Positions 48,821-58,093 of a stretch of DNA of 64,000 nucleotides are shown here, piece by piece. Position 1 is the stretch's first letter; every line of letters starts with the position of its first letter. Source of the DNA: Zobellia nedashkovskayae (GTDB lineage: Bacteria; Bacteroidota; Bacteroidia; Flavobacteriales; Flavobacteriaceae). The notes beneath the pieces were generated by a model. That model saw nothing but the letters and a program-made list of their open reading frames with translations, searched no databases and was not told where the DNA came from. The translations under genes and the position numbers were made by a program. The stretch covers positions 1,426,001 through 1,490,000 of the forward strand of contig NZ_JADDXR010000002.1 in the NCBI RefSeq assembly GCF_015330125.1, given 5' to 3'.

Positions 48821-49846
48821 ATGGCAAAATTAAAAGGAGTTTGTATAGGAGCAGGTTATTTTAGTCAGTTTCATTTTGAGGCATGGAAAAGAACGGATAC
48901 TGTGGACATTGTAGGTGTTTGTGACTCGGTTAAAGAGCGGGCGGAAGACATTGTCAAAAACTATGGTTTTAAGAAGGCTTACACTAATGTTGAGGAAATG
49001 TTTCTTAAAGAGAAACCCGATTTTGTAGATATCGTAACTCCTCCTGAAAGCCATTTGGAGCTTTGTAAATTAGCCGTTACGCATAATATTCATATCATCT
49101 GTCAAAAACCGTTGGCGCCAACTTTAGAAGAGGCCAAAGAGATTGGATCGCTTATTTCTAATTCAGATGTTAGGATGATGGTGCATGAAAATTTCCGATT
49201 TCAACCCTGGCACCGGGAGCTTAAAAAGCTTTTGGATACTCAGGTAATTGGTTCCAAATTACACACCATCAATTTGCGTATGCGAATGGGCGACGGTTGG
49301 CAGACCGATGCATATATGAACAGACAACCTTATTTCAGGGAAATGGAGCGGTTGCTTATCTACGAAACTGGAATTCATTTTATAGATGTATTTAGATATT
49401 TGGGAGGAGAAATCACGGAGGTATACGCTAAACTTAGAACGCTCAATACAAATATTAAAGGTGAAGATTTTGCTTGGGTCAACTTTGATTTTGCCAATGG
49501 CGGTCTTGGTTTTTTAGATGCAAATAGATATAATGAAAACACTTCCGAAGACCCAAGGTTAACCTTTGGTACCGTACTTGTTGAAGGAGACAGGGGTAGT
49601 CTACGTCTTTATGATGACGGAAAGATTACCATTCAACTTTTGGGTAAAGAAGAGCAAGAACACAAGTATAGCTTTAAAAAACAAAATTTTGCAGGAGACT
49701 GTGTTTTTGCCACGCAGCAACATTTTGTCTCTAACCTTATTGCAGGAACTCCCTTTGAAACTGACGTTGCCAGTTACATTCCGAATATTTTAGTATTGGA
49801 AAAAATCTACGAATCCAGCGCTAAAAAAATGCCTTTAAAGGTTTAA
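48821..49846 (+). CDS. Gfo/Idh/MocA-family oxidoreductase
   Basis: This 341-residue protein has an N-terminal Rossmann fold (GVCIGAGYFSQFHF) and the sugar-binding domain, with the catalytic Lys in ICQKPLAPT. Members oxidise or reduce sugars, inositols and related polyols with NAD(P). It closes the cluster and could oxidise a precursor of the four-carbon acid. The exact substrate is unknown. No terminator is obvious behind it. Confidence 0.88.
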   Translation: MAKLKGVCIGAGYFSQFHFEAWKRTDTVDIVGVCDSVKERAEDIVKNYGFKKAYTNVEEMFLKEKPDFVDIVTPPESHLELCKLAVTHNIHIICQKPLAPTLEEAKEIGSLISNSDVRMMVHENFRFQPWHRELKKLLDTQVIGSKLHTINLRMRMGDGWQTDAYMNRQPYFREMERLLIYETGIHFIDVFRYLGGEITEVYAKLRTLNTNIKGEDFAWVNFDFANGGLGFLDANRYNENTSEDPRLTFGTVLVEGDRGSLRLYDDGKITIQLLGKEEQEHKYSFKKQNFAGDCVFATQQHFVSNLIAGTPFETDVASYIPNILVLEKIYESSAKKMPLKV

Positions 49847-50012
49847 ATTTATCCCCTACCAATTAAGTCTTAATTTCTAATTTTGCTTGTATTCTTATGG
49901 TCCTTTTGGTTGTAAGGTTTTGGCTTTTAGAACGACTTATATTTCCCTTTTAAAATGAATTTTTTGCAACGCACTGAGCTACATTAATTTAGTTCAAAAA
50001 GAGGGTATTCTG

Positions 50013-50020
50013 TAATTTTG
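50013..50020 (+). promoter_or_regulatory. Predicted -7 element of the luciferase-like oxidoreductase gene
   Basis: TAATTTTG fits TAnnTTTG and would start transcription near 50024, just before the ATG at 50035. This argues against a TTG start at 50029. Confidence 0.45.
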
Positions 50021-50034
50021 ATGATAGATTGATT

Positions 50035-51045
50035 ATGAAAGAAATGAAAACAAATAAAGTACCGTATTCCATATTAGAATTGGCAACTGTTGGAGCTGGT
50101 TTTAAACCAAAAGAAGTTTTTGATAATAGTCTTGAATTGGCACAAAAGGCCGAAGAGTTTGGATACAATCGTTTTTGGCTGGCAGAACACCATAATATGT
50201 TAAGTATTGCTAGTTCAGCCACTTCTGTACTCATGGGTTATATAGCCGGGGGTACCAAAAAAATACGCGTAGGTTCAGGCGGTATTATGCTACCCAACCA
50301 CTCTTCTTTGCTTATAGCAGAACAGTTTGGAACCTTGGCGTCATTATACCCAGGCCGTATAGATTTAGGCTTAGGAAGGGCCCCAGGAACAGACCAGACT
50401 ACGGCAAACGCCATTCGGCCAGATAGAATGCAGGCCGTTTATCGCTTTCCGGAAGAAATGCATAATATTCAGAAGTACTTTTCAAAAGATAACCAGGATG
50501 CAAAAGTTAGGGCGCCTATAGCAGAGGGTGTGGATGTACCCATCTATATTCTGGGCTCAAGTACAGATAGTGCTTATTTAGCAGCAAAAGAGGGGCTTCC
50601 TTATGTGTTTGCCAGTCACTTTGCACCCACCCAACTTATGGAGGCCTTGAATATTTATTATAATAATTTTCAGCCTTCAAAATATTTACAGGAACCTTAT
50701 TCTATAGCAGCTGTAAATGTGATAGCCGCAGAAACCGATGAGGAGGCAGAAACGGTATCTACTTCTATGTTGCGTTTGTTGTTGGGGGTAATGACCGGTA
50801 AGATTGATTATATGCAGCCACCCGTAAAAATGACACCAGAACTAAAACAGATTTCGGTAGACCCTGCATTTCAGCGGATGTTGAAGTATTCTTTTGTGGG
50901 GAGCAAAGCTACCGTTAAGCAAAAAACAGAGGAATTCATCAAACAGACTGGTGTAAACGAAATTATTGCGGTTTCGCATATTTACAATCAAGAAGACAGA
51001 ATCAATTCATTCCGACTTTTTTCTGAAGCGATGAAAGAAATGTAA
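50035..51045 (+). CDS. Luciferase-like (LLM class) flavin-dependent oxidoreductase
   Basis: This 336-residue protein belongs to the bacterial luciferase-like monooxygenases of the F420/FMN class, in the form often seen as an alkanal-monooxygenase-like protein. FGYNRFWLAEHHNM, VGSGGIMLPNHS and GRIDLGLGRAPGTD are typical. The substrate is unknown. It is convergent with the siroheme gene, with a hairpin between them. The ATG at 50035 is preferred; 50044 is also possible. Confidence 0.88.
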   Translation: MKEMKTNKVPYSILELATVGAGFKPKEVFDNSLELAQKAEEFGYNRFWLAEHHNMLSIASSATSVLMGYIAGGTKKIRVGSGGIMLPNHSSLLIAEQFGTLASLYPGRIDLGLGRAPGTDQTTANAIRPDRMQAVYRFPEEMHNIQKYFSKDNQDAKVRAPIAEGVDVPIYILGSSTDSAYLAAKEGLPYVFASHFAPTQLMEALNIYYNNFQPSKYLQEPYSIAAVNVIAAETDEEAETVSTSMLRLLLGVMTGKIDYMQPPVKMTPELKQISVDPAFQRMLKYSFVGSKATVKQKTEEFIKQTGVNEIIAVSHIYNQEDRINSFRLFSEAMKEM

Positions 51046-51058
51046 AAACGATTGAGTA

Positions 51059-51095
51059 TAGGCTGCGTAAATCGTAGCCTAATTTTAATCTTTTT
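51059..51095. terminator. Hairpin terminator between convergent genes
   Basis: Nine-base arms (51059-51067 and 51073-51081, one G-T pair) are followed by a T-rich tract on the plus strand. Confidence 0.7.
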
Positions 51096-51666
51096 TGTTG
51101 ACTAACCCTTTTGTAAATTCATTTAGGGTTTCTACCTTTTCCTCAAAATCTCCCTTTATAGTTTTTCTATATTCGTTGAGGTTTTTCACTAAATCATCTA
51201 TATTTTCTGGAATAACATCCTCAAAAAATTGACGTAAACGTTTTGCCGTAGTGGGCGATTTTCCGTTCGTAGAAATAGCCACTTTTACGTTTCCTTTGGT
51301 GACGATACCACCCATGTAAAAATCGCAAAAAGGAGGGTTGTCCGCTACATTTACCAAGATGCTCTGTGCTCTACAATCATGGTACACCTGCTCGTTTATT
51401 TCTACTTTGTCCGTAGTGGCTACCACCATATGCTTACCTCCAAGGAAGGTTTTGTTATAGTTGTTAGAATGCATAGTAATGCCAAATTTATTGGCCAATG
51501 CAATTGTTTCTTCCCTAAACATGGGTGATACCATTTCTACTTGAGCATTAGGGCTTGACTTCAATAAAAAAGTCAATTTTTCTAAAGCTACATTTCCGCC
51601 GCCTACAATTAAAATATTTAAATTCGATACTTTAAGAAATACCGGGTACAGTTCATTCCGCTCCAT
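51085..51666 (-). CDS. Precorrin-2 dehydrogenase / sirohydrochlorin ferrochelatase-like (Met8/CysG N-terminal)
   Basis: This 193-residue protein carries out the last steps of siroheme synthesis: NAD-dependent oxidation of precorrin-2 and probably iron insertion. The start YPVFLKVSNLNILIVGGGNVALEK contains the NAD-binding GGGNVA motif, and VNVADNPPFCDFYMGGIVTKG and STNGKSPTTAKRLR follow. It overlaps the histidine kinase gene by 14 bases. Siroheme is the cofactor of NirB, encoded upstream in the same direction. Confidence 0.92.
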   Translation of the reverse strand: MERNELYPVFLKVSNLNILIVGGGNVALEKLTFLLKSSPNAQVEMVSPMFREETIALANKFGITMHSNNYNKTFLGGKHMVVATTDKVEINEQVYHDCRAQSILVNVADNPPFCDFYMGGIVTKGNVKVAISTNGKSPTTAKRLRQFFEDVIPENIDDLVKNLNEYRKTIKGDFEEKVETLNEFTKGLVNKKD

Positions 51667-53503
51667 GTTCTTCTTCTTTTTCTGTTTTATAATTGATGGT
51701 GATACGAGTTCCTTCTCCTGGAATAGAATTAATAAATAGTCTTCCGTTTATATAATCTATTCGCTCTTTCATGAAAAAGAGCCCCATTCCACCTTCACTA
51801 TTATTCTTTGGTACTTGTCCTAAAATAGAATCGTCAAAACCCTTTCCATCATCATCAATAACAACACTTAAGATATCATCTTTGAAATTAATGGTCACCA
51901 AAATATAACTTGCTTCTGCGTATTTAATAGCATTATTGACCGCCTCTTGTACTACCCTATAGACATTTGTTTCGGCCAAAGAATCAAATCTAATGTGTTC
52001 ATCGGTCTTGTTGTCGAAAAGAATGGTTTTCCCTGTCAGTTTTGAAAGTTCAACAGTCATTTTTTGAAGTGCAGGAAAAATGCCATGGTCACTAAGTTCT
52101 GGGGGCGTAAGGTTGAATGTAGCCGTACGCACACCTTTAATAAGATCCGAAGCTAAGGTCTTTAAATAGGCAATTTTTTCTATTGTCTTATCTTTATTCT
52201 CGGGATCGATAGATTCAATATTAAATTTTAATGCCGTCAGCATTTGCCCTATACCATCGTGAATATCTTTAGCAATACGCTTGCGTTCTTCTTCTTGCCC
52301 TTCCACGATTTGGCTTGCCTGTACTTTTTTCTGAAGCATTCGCTCTTCAAAATTCTGTTTGGTAAGTTGCTCTACCTTAATGCTGTTTTCCTTACGCTCC
52401 GTAATATCCGAACACAGGATAAGAATACTTTGTTGTCTGCTGGATTGGTGCATGGGTACGATAGACATATCTAGCCAAAAATCCTTTCCTTCTAAAGTGG
52501 TGATTTTGATTTCCTCTGTACGGATTACATTTTTTCTATTACTCTTCAGGACCTCTCTAAGATATTCTTGTTGGCCAGAGTCTGTCGTAAGAATTTCCGC
52601 TAAGGGCTTATTCAATTGGTTTTCAGTAATACCCAATAAACCCTGAAATTTTTTACTGATAAAAACGATGCTACCATCTTTTCTTGCACTTGCAAATAAG
52701 GAGGCATTATCTATTACAAAGTTTAATTCCTGTAATTCTTGGAGTGATTTTTCTTTTTCGGAATAAAGTTGCTGCACCTCTTTGGCACGCGCATCTGAAT
52801 TCACCTGGTTTTGCATTAAATCCCCTATAGTCTTACGAATTTGTAATGAAAGGGGTTTAAAGATAAATACAATTTCAAGTATTAAGATGAGGAGTGAAAT
52901 GCAAAGAAGTAAATATTCTTTTTGCTTTAAGTTTTTTAGTTTGGCCTTGCTACGCTCATCATATTGATTTACGATGTCATCCATCAGTTGTAGAAAACGG
53001 TCTTCATTTTGTAGAACAATAGTTACATTTTGTTCTAAACTAGCTTCAGAGAGGCTGTTGTTATGATAGGAAGTAATTATGGTTTCTGCGGCTTGTACCA
53101 TAGCCGAATGATGTGGCTCTAACTTATTGAACAGCCCTAAAATCTCAGTATCATCCTCATTGGGAAGTCCTTTGTCTATATCACCATTTTGCAAGGCAAT
53201 ATGAGAGTGTTTCCAAATGGCAATGGTCTTAGAAAGTTCCTTTATTTTTGGATCGATCTCACCTTTGGAAAAGTCACTTTTAATAAGCAATAATTCCTTT
53301 GTCAACTTTTGACTGTAAGCCCTTTGGAATCCCGCGACATTAATAACACGGGAATCGCTCAATTGCGAACTTAGATGCAATTGAATCAAAATTTGAGAGA
53401 CAATTATGGTTACGGCTATACCGGCCAAAGCCCATAGGTACCACTTTCTTATACTTAAAAAAGTTTCAGAGTCAAGCGGTAATTGGGTCTTGTCTTTCTG
53501 CAT
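51653..53503 (-). CDS. NarX/NreB-like sensor histidine kinase
   Basis: This 616-residue kinase starts with a membrane segment (about residues 22-42), then a PilJ/NIT-like periplasmic domain to about 205 containing SDSRVINVAGFQRAYSQKL. This is like the NarX P-box with its Asn/Ala-Gly and Arg that bind nitrate. A second membrane segment (near 205-225), a PAS domain (about 265-380), the HisKA_3 dimerisation helix with the phospho-accepting His in AKDIHDGIGQML, and the HATPase (VVQEAVNNAIKYAEA, DDDGKGFDDS) follow. A response regulator is not present in the window. It may report nitrate or nitrite. Confidence 0.85.
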   Translation of the reverse strand: MQKDKTQLPLDSETFLSIRKWYLWALAGIAVTIIVSQILIQLHLSSQLSDSRVINVAGFQRAYSQKLTKELLLIKSDFSKGEIDPKIKELSKTIAIWKHSHIALQNGDIDKGLPNEDDTEILGLFNKLEPHHSAMVQAAETIITSYHNNSLSEASLEQNVTIVLQNEDRFLQLMDDIVNQYDERSKAKLKNLKQKEYLLLCISLLILILEIVFIFKPLSLQIRKTIGDLMQNQVNSDARAKEVQQLYSEKEKSLQELQELNFVIDNASLFASARKDGSIVFISKKFQGLLGITENQLNKPLAEILTTDSGQQEYLREVLKSNRKNVIRTEEIKITTLEGKDFWLDMSIVPMHQSSRQQSILILCSDITERKENSIKVEQLTKQNFEERMLQKKVQASQIVEGQEEERKRIAKDIHDGIGQMLTALKFNIESIDPENKDKTIEKIAYLKTLASDLIKGVRTATFNLTPPELSDHGIFPALQKMTVELSKLTGKTILFDNKTDEHIRFDSLAETNVYRVVQEAVNNAIKYAEASYILVTINFKDDILSVVIDDDGKGFDDSILGQVPKNNSEGGMGLFFMKERIDYINGRLFINSIPGEGTRITINYKTEKEEEHGAE

Positions 53504-53532
53504 GTTACAAATATCAATTTACTACCTGTAAA

Positions 53533-54126
53533 TTAACTTGTTATGGCCTTTGTGACCAACTCAAGTGAATTTTTTGAAAGGGGTAATTTCAATGCAGCCT
53601 TGTGTCCTTCTTCAGACATTTTTCGCCATGTTTTTTGAAGTATATCAATAACCTTGGCATCTTCATGTTCAGAAGCAAAAGGCTCAAAATAATGCTCTAA
53701 GAATACTAAACAGATAACATCTTCCAATGTCTGCGTGTCCTCGTTTTTCTTTAATTGTTTTTTCTCAAGTAAAAATGCTACTTTTTCAATGGTAGCTTGA
53801 TCATAACCAACTTCTTCTAAAATAGAAGTGGCTTTTTCTGCATGGAATTTTTTTAGGTCTTGGCGCCATTTTAAATATCCTGCACGATTCATTTCATAGG
53901 ATTCTCGGGGAATCTCCCATCGGCAAATATGCTGACACCTGGCTGTTAACTTTAAAGCTTCAGGTGCTTTAGGTGCAAAATCGTTAAGCTTCTCCGTCAT
54001 ACGAAGAGCATAAAGTAGCTCTTTTGGATATGTTTTTCCTGAAGGAGCTGTTTCTGTATGAGGATCTTGCTCATTTGCCTTATCGAACAATGTAAAGGCT
54101 TGCTGTAATTTATCAGAAGTTGACAT
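53533..54126 (-). CDS. DUF4202 protein
   Basis: This 197-residue soluble protein belongs to DUF4202, recognised from ARCQHICRWEIPRESY, RAGYLKWR and FLEHYFEP. The family is of unknown function and often lies beside nitrite reductase and siroheme genes. The spread of His, Asp and Glu residues suggests an all-helical, HD-like metal-binding fold; no such activity is shown. It lies 97 bp downstream of nirD and 29 bp upstream of the histidine kinase gene on the same strand. Confidence 0.85.
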   Translation of the reverse strand: MSTSDKLQQAFTLFDKANEQDPHTETAPSGKTYPKELLYALRMTEKLNDFAPKAPEALKLTARCQHICRWEIPRESYEMNRAGYLKWRQDLKKFHAEKATSILEEVGYDQATIEKVAFLLEKKQLKKNEDTQTLEDVICLVFLEHYFEPFASEHEDAKVIDILQKTWRKMSEEGHKAALKLPLSKNSLELVTKAITS

Positions 54127-54223
54127 AGGTCTAATTTTGGCCTAAGATACAAATACCTTCAGACCTGTACGGAATCTATTCAATACCTATTCGTATCTTT
54201 TTCTCAAAGTTTAACCAAAAAAC

Positions 54224-54604
54224 CTATTCCGAAAATCCAAGAAATACAAATCCGTCTTCTACTTTAACTGGGTATGTGGCAATGGCATCTAAATCACCGT
54301 TTAAATTTTCTCCATTTTCTAATGAAAAAGTTTTTTTATGTAATGGGCAAGCAACCATAGGAATTCCTTTATGGTCACCTATCATTCCTCTACTTAGAAC
54401 CATCTCTTGCTTTTCAGGAGATAGGTTTTGGCATGCATACCATTTGTTTAATCTTTCAAAATTAAATACTGCAATTTGTAAATCTTTATACTTAACACAT
54501 GCACCACCATTTTTAGGAAATAAATTTGTGCTAGCGGCTTTAAACCAGAATTTTACATCTTCGGGTTTTACTGTTTTATATTTATCGGAAACTATATTTA
54601 TCAT
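54224..54604 (-). CDS. nirD: Nitrite reductase (NAD(P)H) small subunit
   Basis: This 126-residue protein is the small partner of NirB. It has the Rieske-like beta fold (WYACQNLSPEKQEMVLSRG, then ACPLHKKTFSLENG). The first cluster-binding pair is degenerate (CQN instead of CxH), so it should lack the iron-sulfur centre, as in E. coli NirD. It is 39 bp downstream of nirB and is translated from the same message. Confidence 0.92.
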   Translation of the reverse strand: MINIVSDKYKTVKPEDVKFWFKAASTNLFPKNGGACVKYKDLQIAVFNFERLNKWYACQNLSPEKQEMVLSRGMIGDHKGIPMVACPLHKKTFSLENGENLNGDLDAIATYPVKVEDGFVFLGFSE

Positions 54605-54643
54605 TTTAATTCTAATTTAGAAATAGGTTATTTTAAAACTTAA

Positions 54644-57160
54644 TTAGACCCACTTTTCAGGCATTTTCTGTTCTCTTAAAGGAACGAACACTAAATTATC
54701 ATCGTCTTCTTCACTATTTACGAAGTGATTGAAACGTTTCATCATTTCAGGATCATTAATAGCTTGAGTCCATTCACATTCAAACTTATTGACCAATGTT
54801 TGCATTTCATGATCTAAGTCTTCAGCAATACCTAATTTGTCCTCAATAATTACTTCTTTTAAATAATCTAGGCCACCCTCTAAACGTTCTTGCCACGCAG
54901 CCGTTCTCTGCAAAGGTTTTGCAGTACGCATGTACAACATTAAATAACGATCTATATATTTAATGACAGTTTCATTATCAATTTGTTCTGCAAATAATTC
55001 TGCGTGTCGTGGTGTTGCACCACCATTTCCACCAAGGTATAAGTTCCAACCACCTTCAACAGCGATTAAACCAAAATCTTTACCTCTTGCTTCTGCACAT
55101 TCACGAATACAACCGGAAACTCCACCTTTAATTTTATGCGGTGCGCGTATACCTCTGTATCTATTTTCTAGTTCAATACCAAAACTTACACTTTCTGCCA
55201 TTCCATAACGACACCATGTTGATCCTACACAGGTTTTTACGGTACGTAATGATTTACCATACGCATGTCCGCTTTCAAATCCATGATCTATTAAATCTTT
55301 CCAGATTAATGGTAATTGGTTTAAGGTTGCACCAAATAAATCTATACGAACACCACCAGTAACTTTGGTGTACAAATCATATTTTTTAGCAATTTCTCCA
55401 AGAGCGATTAGCTTATCTGGAGTAATTTCGCCACCAGGAACACGAGGAACCACAGAATATGTGCCATTACGCTGAATGTTGGCTAAAAACCTATCATTTG
55501 AGTCTTGAATAGCATATTCTTTGTTAGCTGTGTCTGCATTAATACTTGCCATTAATGAGGCAACTACAGGTTTACACAATTCGCAACCATGACCATCATT
55601 TCCATGGTTATCTAATACTTCATTAAATGTCTTATATCCTTTTACTTGAATTATTTTATATAAGTCTTGTCTATTAAAATCGAAGTGTTCACAAATAGAG
55701 TCTTTAACTTCAATACCTAGAGATTTTAAAGTTGCCTCAGTGAGGTCTTTTACCATTGGTTTACAGCCACCACAACCAGTACCTGCTTTAGTACAACTAA
55801 CAACATCTGCTAATTCCTTAGATTCTCCACTTTCTATAGTACCACAAATTTGCCCTTTTGTTACATTTTCACAAGAACATATTTGGGCTTCTTCCGGTAA
55901 GTCCATTACATCACCAAATGATGCTCCACCTTCGGTTGTTGGTAGAATCAATTGGGCCGGGTCTTCAGGAATAGCCATTCCATTTAAAAATATTTGATGT
56001 AACATACTATAATCTGATGCATCACCAACTAGAATACCACCTAATAATGATTTGCCGTCAAGGCTTACATTAATCCTTTTATATAAGTGTTGTGTCTTGT
56101 TTTCAAAAATTATAGAATGTCCTTTTGATGCAGGCATAAAAGGTTCGCCAAAACTAGCAACATCAACACCAATTAACTTTAATTTGGTAGACATATCTAT
56201 TTCGTCTGGCATAAGGGTTTCTGTATATCCCAAGATTTGATCTACAGCAACTCCTGCCATATCATAACCAGGGGCAACTAAACCATATATCATTTGGTTA
56301 TAAAGAGCAATTTCTCCTATGGCATATATATTTGGGTCTGAAGTTTGCATTTTGTTATCTACAACAATACCGCCACGAGTACCCATTTCCAAACCAGAAT
56401 ACTTCCCTAATTCATCTCTAGGACGAATACCGGCAGAAACAACCAACATTTCAACATCCAAAACATCATCTTCGCCAAATTCCATTCCTGTTATGGCCTT
56501 ATCACCTAATATTTGATTTGTAGCTTTACTTAAATGAATATTTAAACCAATAGATTCTAATTTAAGCTGTAGTACTTGACTACTTCTAGAATCTAATTGT
56601 CTTGGCATAAGTTTTGGGGCAAATTCTACAATATGAGGTTCTAAGCCCATATCCATAACAGCCTTACCTGCTTCTAGCCCCAATAAACCACCACCAAGAA
56701 CTGCTGCCTTAGCATTAGGGTTGTTTTCTTTTATTTTAGCAGCATACGCAAGCATACCTTCTAAATCTTCAATCGTACGGTAAACAAAAACACCTTCTTT
56801 TTCAACCCCCTTAATAGGAGGAACAAAGGCGGAAGAACCAGTAGCTAAAACCAAATAGTCATATGAAAACTCGCGATCTTTGGCTGTGGTTATTGTTTTA
56901 TCTGTTCTATTAATGTCAGAAACACGTTCACCAACAACTAAATCAATATTATTTTCAGCATACCATTCTGCAGGAGCCATTTCTAAGGCTTTTGCATCTT
57001 GATTTTCAAAAAACTCACTTAAATGAACACGGTCATACGCTGGCCTTGGCTCTTCACCGAAAACGATGATTTTAAAGTTTTTAGATTCTTCTTTAGCTGC
57101 GAGCTTTTCACAGAACTTGTATCCGACCATGCCGTTTCCGACAACAATAATAGTTTTCAT
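54644..57160 (-). CDS. nirB: Nitrite reductase (NAD(P)H) large subunit
   Basis: This 838-residue enzyme reduces nitrite to ammonium with NAD(P)H through FAD, iron-sulfur centres and siroheme. The order is an FAD/NAD-binding part starting TIIVVGNGMVGYKFCE, two BFD-like [2Fe-2S] regions (CSCENVTKGQICG, CTKAGTGCGGC), and sulfite/nitrite reductase halves with the siroheme-[4Fe-4S] cysteines in TCVGSTWC and GCIRECAEA. The ATG at 57160 is preferred over 57214 because it begins directly before the FAD motif, and the operator and promoter lie upstream of it. Confidence 0.96.
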   Translation of the reverse strand: MKTIIVVGNGMVGYKFCEKLAAKEESKNFKIIVFGEEPRPAYDRVHLSEFFENQDAKALEMAPAEWYAENNIDLVVGERVSDINRTDKTITTAKDREFSYDYLVLATGSSAFVPPIKGVEKEGVFVYRTIEDLEGMLAYAAKIKENNPNAKAAVLGGGLLGLEAGKAVMDMGLEPHIVEFAPKLMPRQLDSRSSQVLQLKLESIGLNIHLSKATNQILGDKAITGMEFGEDDVLDVEMLVVSAGIRPRDELGKYSGLEMGTRGGIVVDNKMQTSDPNIYAIGEIALYNQMIYGLVAPGYDMAGVAVDQILGYTETLMPDEIDMSTKLKLIGVDVASFGEPFMPASKGHSIIFENKTQHLYKRINVSLDGKSLLGGILVGDASDYSMLHQIFLNGMAIPEDPAQLILPTTEGGASFGDVMDLPEEAQICSCENVTKGQICGTIESGESKELADVVSCTKAGTGCGGCKPMVKDLTEATLKSLGIEVKDSICEHFDFNRQDLYKIIQVKGYKTFNEVLDNHGNDGHGCELCKPVVASLMASINADTANKEYAIQDSNDRFLANIQRNGTYSVVPRVPGGEITPDKLIALGEIAKKYDLYTKVTGGVRIDLFGATLNQLPLIWKDLIDHGFESGHAYGKSLRTVKTCVGSTWCRYGMAESVSFGIELENRYRGIRAPHKIKGGVSGCIRECAEARGKDFGLIAVEGGWNLYLGGNGGATPRHAELFAEQIDNETVIKYIDRYLMLYMRTAKPLQRTAAWQERLEGGLDYLKEVIIEDKLGIAEDLDHEMQTLVNKFECEWTQAINDPEMMKRFNHFVNSEEDDDNLVFVPLREQKMPEKWV

Positions 57161-57184
57161 AGGCTTCGATTTTAAACTACTTAG

Positions 57185-57206
57185 CAATATTACGTATAAA
57201 TACGTA
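57185..57206 (-). promoter_or_regulatory. nirB promoter with TACGTA dyad
   Basis: On the minus strand TAATATTG (57192-57185) is a near match to TAnnTTTG. It is overlapped by the symmetric site TACGTAT-AA-ATACGTA (57191-57206). Its inner part reads ACGTA-N4-TACGT, which is FNR-type geometry. No good -33 TTG is seen, which is consistent with a controlled promoter. Confidence 0.55.
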
Positions 57207-57233
57207 TAAGTCATCTGTTTTTATCGAAATAAT

Positions 57234-57245
57234 TACGTAGTTTTG
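57234..57245 (+). promoter_or_regulatory. Promoter of the uroporphyrinogen methyltransferase gene with TACGTA half-site
   Basis: TACGTA (57234-57239) shares its last two bases with the -7 element TAGTTTTG (57238-57245). A degenerate half-site TATCGA lies six bases upstream. The start of transcription would be about 57249, so the true ATG must be at 57285 or 57294. Confidence 0.55.
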
Positions 57246-57284
57246 TTGAGGAATTACCAATACAACCCTATAAAATCACTAGTT

Positions 57285-58058
57285 ATGAAATCAATGAAGG
57301 AGCCAAAGGTTACATTAATAGGAGCAGGTCCGGGAAGCTCAGACCTTATAACAATTAGGGGTTTAAAGGCTTTAAAGGCTGCAGATGTAGTGTTATATGA
57401 TGCTTTGATAGACGAAGATTTATTAATGCAGATTGATGCAAGTATTCCAAAAATATACGTAGGAAAACGTTGTGGAGTGCATTCGTTTAATCAGGATGAT
57501 ATTAATATGTTGATAGTGGAAAAAGCATTTGAACATGGACATGTAGTTCGTTTAAAAGGAGGTGATCCTTTTGTTTTTGGTAGGGCTCATGAAGAAATAG
57601 CTTATGTAGAATCTTTTGGTATTCCTGTTACAGTAGTTCCTGGTGTTTCTAGTGCTATTGCCGTACCGTCTAGTCAAGGCATACCAATGACCCGTAGAGG
57701 AGTAAGTAGTAGTTTTTGGGTGATGACCGCTACGAAAAGAGATGGCTCATTTTCCGAAGATTTAAAATTCGCCTCACAATCTTCTGCCACGATGGTTATA
57801 CTAATGGGAGTTAGAAAATTATCTGAAATATCTGCAGAAGTTAGCAAATATAGGGGTTCTTTAACACCAATGGCTGTAATTCAAAATGGCACAATTCAAA
57901 ATGAATCATGTGTATTGAGTACTTTAGGAGGTATTAAATCTGGTATTTTAGATATAGATATTTCTAAACCTGGCATTATTGTAATAGGAGATGTGGTTGC
58001 TGAACACCCTTCCTTTTTTGAGGAAGAGGTGCAACGTGTACTACATTCTAGTTTCTAA
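57285..58058 (+). CDS. cobA: Uroporphyrinogen-III C-methyltransferase
   Basis: This 257-residue SAM-dependent enzyme makes precorrin-2 for siroheme. Start motifs VTLIGAGPGSSDLITIRG and VLYDALIDEDLL are typical, followed by RLKGGDPFVFGRAHEE and the region PGVSSAIAVPSSQGIP. It lies opposite to nirB, sharing a regulatory region, so both serve nitrite reduction. ATG 57294 is also possible; an in-frame TTG at 57243 would lie before the predicted transcription start. Confidence 0.93.
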   Translation: MKSMKEPKVTLIGAGPGSSDLITIRGLKALKAADVVLYDALIDEDLLMQIDASIPKIYVGKRCGVHSFNQDDINMLIVEKAFEHGHVVRLKGGDPFVFGRAHEEIAYVESFGIPVTVVPGVSSAIAVPSSQGIPMTRRGVSSSFWVMTATKRDGSFSEDLKFASQSSATMVILMGVRKLSEISAEVSKYRGSLTPMAVIQNGTIQNESCVLSTLGGIKSGILDIDISKPGIIVIGDVVAEHPSFFEEEVQRVLHSSF

Positions 58059-58093
58059 TTATTTACCTAAATAGGTACGTATTTTTTTATATT

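Noticed and set aside
54224..54604. NirD as a true Rieske iron-sulfur protein
   Set aside because: The first ligand pair is CQN and the second CPLH, so the cluster cannot be bound in the normal way; it fits the cluster-free NirD type.
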